Assembly: GCA_030631875.1 (NCBI GenBank)
Contig: DAOVKH010000038.1
Coordinates: forward strand, 1-10,975
Direction of reading: 5' to 3'
DNA length: 10,975 bases
Source: Deltaproteobacteria bacterium
GTDB lineage: Bacteria; Desulfobacterota; GWC2-55-46; DRQE01
Below the pieces are notes generated by a model. The model did not search any database and was not told the origin of the DNA. It saw only the letters and a program-made list of their open reading frames with translations. The position numbers and the translations under genes are program-made. How positions within the stretch are numbered: position 1 is the first letter of the stretch; each line of letters opens with the position of its first letter. This document shows, piece after piece, positions 7,474 through 10,975 of the stretch.

Positions 7474-8175
7474 CTAAGCATCTTTAACGCACCTGATACC
7501 GATATTGTTCACCTTACTCTCAGGGTTATAGCCAAGGCGCGTAAAGGTTCTCGCGAATCTGTGCGAGAGTCCCCATGAGCCGCCTCTGACTACAACGGTC
7601 TTTTCGTTGTAGTCGCTCAAGGTCCACTCCCATACATTGCCTGCCATATCCGATATCCCGTACGGGCTCTTACCGGTCTCGTACCTTCCGACGCTCGTAG
7701 TGCCTATGATGCCCGACAGCCCCGTATTAGCGTTGGCTCTATCGAAGTCATTACCCCAGGGATAGACAAAGCCGTCTACGCCGCGGGCGGCCTTCTCCCA
7801 CTCAACCTCTGTAGGAATTCTCTTCCCGGCCCAGCCGCAGTAGCTCTCAGCGTCCGCGCGGGATACGAACGTAACCGGATAATCGGCCTTTGCCGCCTTG
7901 TAGCCGTATATGCGCCAGTCTTTCGGAATCTTATGGTTGGTCTCTTGCGTGAAGAGCTTATAGTCGGCATTGGTGACCTCGTTGATATCCATATAAAAGC
8001 TCTCTACGAATACCACACGCATGGGCCCCTCATCGGTCTCTGAAGAATCACTGCCCATTGCGAACTCGCCCTCTTCAACAAAGGCCATGCCGTCGGTATT
8101 TGAACCGCAACCAACTACAGTGGTGGCGACCACCACAACGAGTGCCAATAATATAGCTGTCTCTCTTAATCTCAT
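7474..8175 (-). CDS. FGE/SUMF1-fold lipoprotein, paralogue 4 (last of array)
   Basis: A 233-aa predicted lipoprotein. A signal peptide with lipobox VVGC puts the lipidated cysteine at residue 23; the next residue is Gly, so outer-membrane sorting is possible. The FGE/SUMF1 domain (~29-233) shows MAFVEEGEFAMGSD, FYMDINEVTNADY, SYCGWAGKRIPTEVEWEKAA, YPWGND, GISDMAGNVWEWT, VVRGGSW and GIRCV. The two catalytic cysteines of true FGEs are absent: GGSW is followed by GLSHRFARTFTR. It lacks the LG-EFG insert of paralogues 2 and 3. The start is ATG at 8175, 2 nt after the preceding stop, with GGAG 8 nt upstream; the longer upstream frame is not needed. The target is unknown. Non-catalytic FGE-fold lipoproteins are known, for example GldK/GldJ. 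No clear terminator follows. Confidence 0.88.
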   Translation of the reverse strand: MRLRETAILLALVVVVATTVVGCGSNTDGMAFVEEGEFAMGSDSSETDEGPMRVVFVESFYMDINEVTNADYKLFTQETNHKIPKDWRIYGYKAAKADYPVTFVSRADAESYCGWAGKRIPTEVEWEKAARGVDGFVYPWGNDFDRANANTGLSGIIGTTSVGRYETGKSPYGISDMAGNVWEWTLSDYNEKTVVVRGGSWGLSHRFARTFTRLGYNPESKVNNIGIRCVKDA

Positions 8176-8177
8176 AA

Positions 8178-8981
8178 TTACTTCTCCACGTCCTTTGCGC
8201 ATCTAAAGCCTGTGTCGTCGGCAAAGAGCTCCGGGTCTATATGCATCCTAGTCGAGGTCCTCGCGTAGATGGTATTCATAGTGTAGTGCCCGGCTACGAC
8301 CCCTGCGAGCCCGCCGCGAAGCACCTTCTCCTTAGTATTAAAATCTCTGCTCTTCGCCTCACTACCCGGATACGGCCCGTACCAATCATCGACCCACTCC
8401 ATGACATTGCCTGCCATATCATAGGCTCCGTAAGGGCTCTTGTCACCTTCAAAGCTTCCGCCACGGGTCAGGCTTCCTGTGTTCAGGTTACCCATGGTCG
8501 CATCGAATAAATCGCCCCAAGGATAGACCCTGCCATCGGTGCCGCGCGCGGCCTTCTCCCACTCGGCCTCACGCGGGAGGCGTTTACCCATCCAATAACA
8601 ATAATTACGCGCGTCAAACCAGCTTACATTAACGACCGGCAGGTCATCCGTACCTCCGGCATAATTACTATATCGCCACCTATAAGGCGCTCTATAGGGT
8701 GCGTCAACTACAAACTTTTTATATTCCTTATTGCTCACCTCAAAGCGGTCTATGTAAAAACCTTTGAGTTGAAGCTCTCTAAGAGGTCTCTCATTTGAGT
8801 ATAGTTCACCACCCCTTACGCCAAACTCTTTGCCAAGACCCTCTGTATCCTCCTCAGCACTGCCCATGATAAAGACTCCCTCCGGGACATATACCATATC
8901 CGAAGGAGTCTTAGAACAAGAGACTATCAGTAAGGCGGCCAGCCCAAATATGGCCATAGAGGATAATCTAAGTATGCTCAC
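8178..8981 (-). CDS. FGE/SUMF1-fold lipoprotein, paralogue 3
   Basis: A 267-aa predicted lipoprotein with lipobox IVSC (Cys22). The FGE-like domain has MVYVPEGVFIMGS, a 20-25 residue insert containing EGLGKEFGVRGGELY, then FYIDRFEVSNKEYKKF, NVSWFDARNYCYWMGKRLPR, EAEWEKAARGTDGRVYPWGD, GAYDMAGNVMEWVDDWY, KVLRGG and GFRCAKD. The expected catalytic cysteine pair is replaced by LAGVVAGHYTMNTIYART, so formylglycine chemistry is unlikely. It is closest to paralogue 2, sharing the insert and the YPGSxAKxxDF segment, which points to a recent duplication. The start is GTG with AAGGA 5 nt upstream. The gap is 8 nt after the previous gene and 2 nt before the next. Confidence 0.9.
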   Translation of the reverse strand: MSILRLSSMAIFGLAALLIVSCSKTPSDMVYVPEGVFIMGSAEEDTEGLGKEFGVRGGELYSNERPLRELQLKGFYIDRFEVSNKEYKKFVVDAPYRAPYRWRYSNYAGGTDDLPVVNVSWFDARNYCYWMGKRLPREAEWEKAARGTDGRVYPWGDLFDATMGNLNTGSLTRGGSFEGDKSPYGAYDMAGNVMEWVDDWYGPYPGSEAKSRDFNTKEKVLRGGLAGVVAGHYTMNTIYARTSTRMHIDPELFADDTGFRCAKDVEK

Positions 8982-8989
8982 AGTCGTCC

Positions 8990-9802
8990 TTACTTCTTAG
9001 AAATCGAATCTATATCTCTTGCGCACCTAAAGCCTCCATCCTTATCCGCTCCGCTTGGAAGGTACTTTTGCCTCGACGATGCACGCGCAAACATCACGGC
9101 TATATTATAATGACCGCTCGTAGAGCCCGAAGCTCCGCGAAGTACCTTTACCTTATGGCCGAAGTCCTTGTTCTTGGCGGTACTGCCGGGATACGGCATA
9201 TACCAATCATCTACCCACTCCATGACATTACCGGCCATATCATATACGCCGTAGCCGCTCTTGTCTGTCTCGATAGAACCTACCACCATGGTCTTACCGC
9301 CTCGGACATTAGTCTTGGATTCATCGTACTCATTACCCCACGGGTATACGTAGCCGTCGGGGCCGTGGGCGGCCTTCTCCCACTCGGCCTCACTTGGAAG
9401 ACGCCTGCCATCCCACTTACAAAAGGCATCGGCGTCGAACCACGTAACGTGGCTAACAGGATGCTCGCCCATCTCTCCGGGATAAGTACCTTCCGTCCAA
9501 TTACTCGGAGCCTTATAGCCGGTCGCTGAAACAAAGCCCTTATACCTTTCGTTCGTTACCTCGAATTTGTCTATGTAATACCCCTTGAGCGTCACCTTTC
9601 TCATCGGTTGCTCATCTTCGTAAAAACTACCCGAACGCAAGCCAAACTCTCTGCCGAGGGCATCTTCATCCTCTTCGTCGCTTCCCATATCGAAGCTTCC
9701 CGCAGGTATCAAGACCTCTAATTCACTCACAGCGGAATTACCGCACGAGACAATTACGCCTGCCAGAAAGATGGCGCATATGAAAAGCATAAGATTCTTC
9801 AA
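8990..9802 (-). CDS. FGE/SUMF1-fold lipoprotein, paralogue 2
   Basis: A 270-aa predicted lipoprotein with lipobox IVSC (Cys20, next residue Gly). Domain landmarks are LEVLIPAGSFDMGSDEE, the insert DALGREFGLRSGSFY, GYYIDKFEVTNERYKGF, HVTWFDADAFCKWDGRRLPS, EAEWEKAAHGPDGYVYPWGN, GVYDMAGNVMEWVDDWY, VLRGASG and GFRCARD. The FGE active-site cysteines are missing; the segment after RGAS reads GSTSGHYNIAVMFARASSR. The start is TTG at 9802, supported by GAGGAGG 5 nt upstream; an in-frame ATG four codons later has no comparable site. It lies 23 nt downstream of the haem-fused gene. The protein would sit on the periplasmic face of a membrane; the ligand or substrate is unknown. Confidence 0.9.
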   Translation of the reverse strand: MKNLMLFICAIFLAGVIVSCGNSAVSELEVLIPAGSFDMGSDEEDEDALGREFGLRSGSFYEDEQPMRKVTLKGYYIDKFEVTNERYKGFVSATGYKAPSNWTEGTYPGEMGEHPVSHVTWFDADAFCKWDGRRLPSEAEWEKAAHGPDGYVYPWGNEYDESKTNVRGGKTMVVGSIETDKSGYGVYDMAGNVMEWVDDWYMPYPGSTAKNKDFGHKVKVLRGASGSTSGHYNIAVMFARASSRQKYLPSGADKDGGFRCARDIDSISKK

Positions 9803-9807
9803 GGTAG

Positions 9808-9814
9808 CCTCCTC
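9808..9814 (-). promoter_or_regulatory. Strong ribosome binding site deciding the TTG start of FGE paralogue 2
   Basis: GAGGAGG on the minus strand lies 5 nt before TTG at 9802-9800. It selects TTG over the ATG four codons downstream. Confidence 0.7.
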
Positions 9815-9825
9815 TTCTTAAGACC

Positions 9826-10833
9826 TTAATTCGATTTAATATCGTCTTCAATATCATCGGCCGCACACCTGAAGCCGTAACTATCGGACTTCGTAACCGG
9901 CTCAAAGAGAGACCTGTTATATGTAGGCGCCGATATGCCGCACCCATAGAACATACAGTCCCACCAAGAGCCTCCTTTAAGGAGCTTATAGTGGCTCCCA
10001 AATTCAGGGTTCACGTAATCAGAGCCCGGGTGCGGGAAGTACTCCTCGTCTACCCACTCCCAGACATTACCGCTCATATCGTAGATGCCAAATTGATTCT
10101 TACCGTCTTCGAATGAACCAACAGGGATTGTCCCCTCACGTCCGGCTAACGGATTGTTGGACTTATTGAGATCCCACTTATCGCCCCACGGGTATATGCG
10201 TCCGTCTGTGCCTCGCGCGGCCTTCTCCCACTCACGCTCACGCGGCAGGCGCTTACCACTCCATCCGCAATATGCCTTTGAGTCATACCAGTCGACAAAT
10301 ATCACCGGGTGGCGCTCATGGCCTTCAGGGTAAACGCCCTCCTCCCAATCATCGGGTGGAGTATGGCCCGTAGCATCGACGAACTTTTTATAGTCACCGT
10401 TTGTAACCTCAAATATATCTATGTAGAAGGCATCTATATAAACGACGTGCGCAGGCTTTTCGTCGCGAAGCCTGTCGTCTGTACCCATCAGGAACTCGCC
10501 TTCGGGTATGCGAACCATACCGGTTAAGTCTGCTTTAGTGGTCTTTGGCTCGTAGCTCTTAAGTCCCTCCGACGGCTCGGCGGCTCGAGCCTCACCGCTC
10601 ACACGAGATAACGCCCTGCTTACGGCACTGCCCTTTAACGGATGGCCTGCCCTGCCGTGGCAGGCAAGGCACTCGGTAAGGACGTTCTTATCGGCCTTCT
10701 GGAACTTAGGGTTCGTGTGGCATCCATTGCAGGTCTCGGCGTAGACGTCTCCTGCCATAAGGAATACCGTCGCCGCCGCAAAGAAAAAGAGGCACGCGAA
10801 CACCAATAAATATCTTCTGCTACCTAAAGTCAA
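9826..10833 (-). CDS. Dihaem cytochrome c fused to FGE/SUMF1 domain, paralogue 1
   Basis: A 335-aa exported protein. A signal peptide (~1-32) with probable cleavage after VYA is followed by two c-type haem sites, CNGCH (35-39) and CLACH (55-59). His64 is a possible distal ligand. An Ala/Ser/Glu-rich linker (~66-100) leads to the FGE domain (~104-325): MVRIPEGEFLMGTD, FYIDIFEVTNGDYKKF, FVDWYDSKAYCGWSGKRLPR, EREWEKAARGTDGRIYPWGD, GIYDMSGNVWEWVDEEY, KLLKGGSWWD and GFRCAADD. Cys293 and Cys298 form a CX4C pair just after GGSW. Catalytic FGEs carry such a pair here, though one residue closer to GGS, so this paralogue alone might bind copper or oxidise a thiol. The start is TTG with AAGGAG 8 nt upstream; it overlaps the preceding cytochrome gene by 14 nt. 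The haems imply electron exchange in the periplasm. Confidence 0.9.
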   Translation of the reverse strand: MTLGSRRYLLVFACLFFFAAATVFLMAGDVYAETCNGCHTNPKFQKADKNVLTECLACHGRAGHPLKGSAVSRALSRVSGEARAAEPSEGLKSYEPKTTKADLTGMVRIPEGEFLMGTDDRLRDEKPAHVVYIDAFYIDIFEVTNGDYKKFVDATGHTPPDDWEEGVYPEGHERHPVIFVDWYDSKAYCGWSGKRLPREREWEKAARGTDGRIYPWGDKWDLNKSNNPLAGREGTIPVGSFEDGKNQFGIYDMSGNVWEWVDEEYFPHPGSDYVNPEFGSHYKLLKGGSWWDCMFYGCGISAPTYNRSLFEPVTKSDSYGFRCAADDIEDDIKSN

Positions 10834-10975
10834 CGTCGACTCTCCTTAATTTATTATGAGAGACAACTCCCTCATACTCACAATCGCATAGCTCTCTTAA
10901 GTAAACGACCATCGAGTCTACCTCTTCTTTGGTCAGCGTTGCTTCCCAGGGAGGCATCAAAGGCGACTTAGCCCC
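10820..10975 (-). CDS. C-type cytochrome, C-terminal fragment (5' end outside window)
   Basis: The last 51 codons of a gene entering the window. The segment SPLMPPWEATLTKEEVDSMV followed by VYLREL is typical of the C-terminal helix of class I cytochrome c domains; Met in SPLMPPW would be the distal haem iron ligand. The CXXCH motif must lie upstream and is not seen. After the helix there is a short polar tail starting CDC, which is unusual for the family. It ends in TAG and overlaps the TTG start of the haem-FGE gene by 14 nt, so the two are probably co-translated. That ties the FGE array to an electron-transfer chain. Confidence 0.75.
   Translation of the reverse strand, partial: GAKSPLMPPWEATLTKEEVDSMVVYLRELCDCEYEGVVSHNKLRRVDVDFR
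10842..10847 (-). promoter_or_regulatory. Ribosome binding site deciding the TTG start of the cytochrome-FGE fusion
   Basis: AAGGAG on the minus strand lies 8 nt before TTG at 10833-10831, inside the 3' end of the preceding cytochrome gene. It supports TTG as the start, and the encoded signal peptide is then complete. Confidence 0.75.

Noticed and set aside
9068..9529. A 153-codon plus-strand frame inside FGE paralogue 2
   Set aside because: Antisense to conserved FGE motifs. A similar shadow occurs at 8241-8510 because the paralogues share sequence.

Overview
The window reads as ordinary chromosome of a Gram-negative bacterium with roughly balanced base composition. The peptidoglycan is probably meso-diaminopimelate type, because MurE carries DNPR. 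The organism exports lipoproteins and makes c-type cytochromes. The gene order tRNA, C4 zinc-ribbon protein, RNase HI, rnpB, mraZ, together with a PASTA-tailed FtsI, recalls deltaproteobacteria (Desulfobacterota) or a related phylum. That placement is inference. Every supported gene lies on the minus strand, so transcription runs from high to low coordinates. Eight of the eleven CDS with a visible start appear to use GTG or TTG, and several of those have strong ribosome binding sites.

Region A (10975 down to 7474) is the accessory part. The tail of a c-type cytochrome is followed by four tandem genes for exported proteins of the formylglycine-generating-enzyme (FGE/SUMF1) fold. The first is a fusion: a signal peptide, two CXXCH haem motifs, then the FGE domain. 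The other three are predicted lipoproteins. Gaps of -14, 23, 8 and 2 bp point to one operon. Only the haem-fused member has a CX4C cysteine pair where catalytic FGEs carry theirs; the other three have no cysteine there. No sulfatase or other target is visible. This is the best candidate for an undescribed system, probably periplasmic or outer-membrane and linked to electron transfer.

Region B (7430 down to 5370) is an RNA-processing block. A consensus-like promoter drives a tRNA with anticodon CAU (probably Ile2), followed by a coiled-coil/zinc-ribbon protein, RNase HI and the class A RNase P RNA. rnpB appears to have its own promoter inside the end of rnhA. Its P1 helix runs straight into a T tract.

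Region C (5249 to 1) is the start of the dcw cell-division and cell-wall cluster: a TTGACA-17-TATAGT promoter, three 10-bp-spaced MraZ-type boxes at the predicted transcription start, then mraZ, rsmH, ftsL, ftsI with a PASTA domain, and murE, which runs off the window. The 120 bp between rnpB and the dcw promoter (5250-5369) shows nothing I can support.
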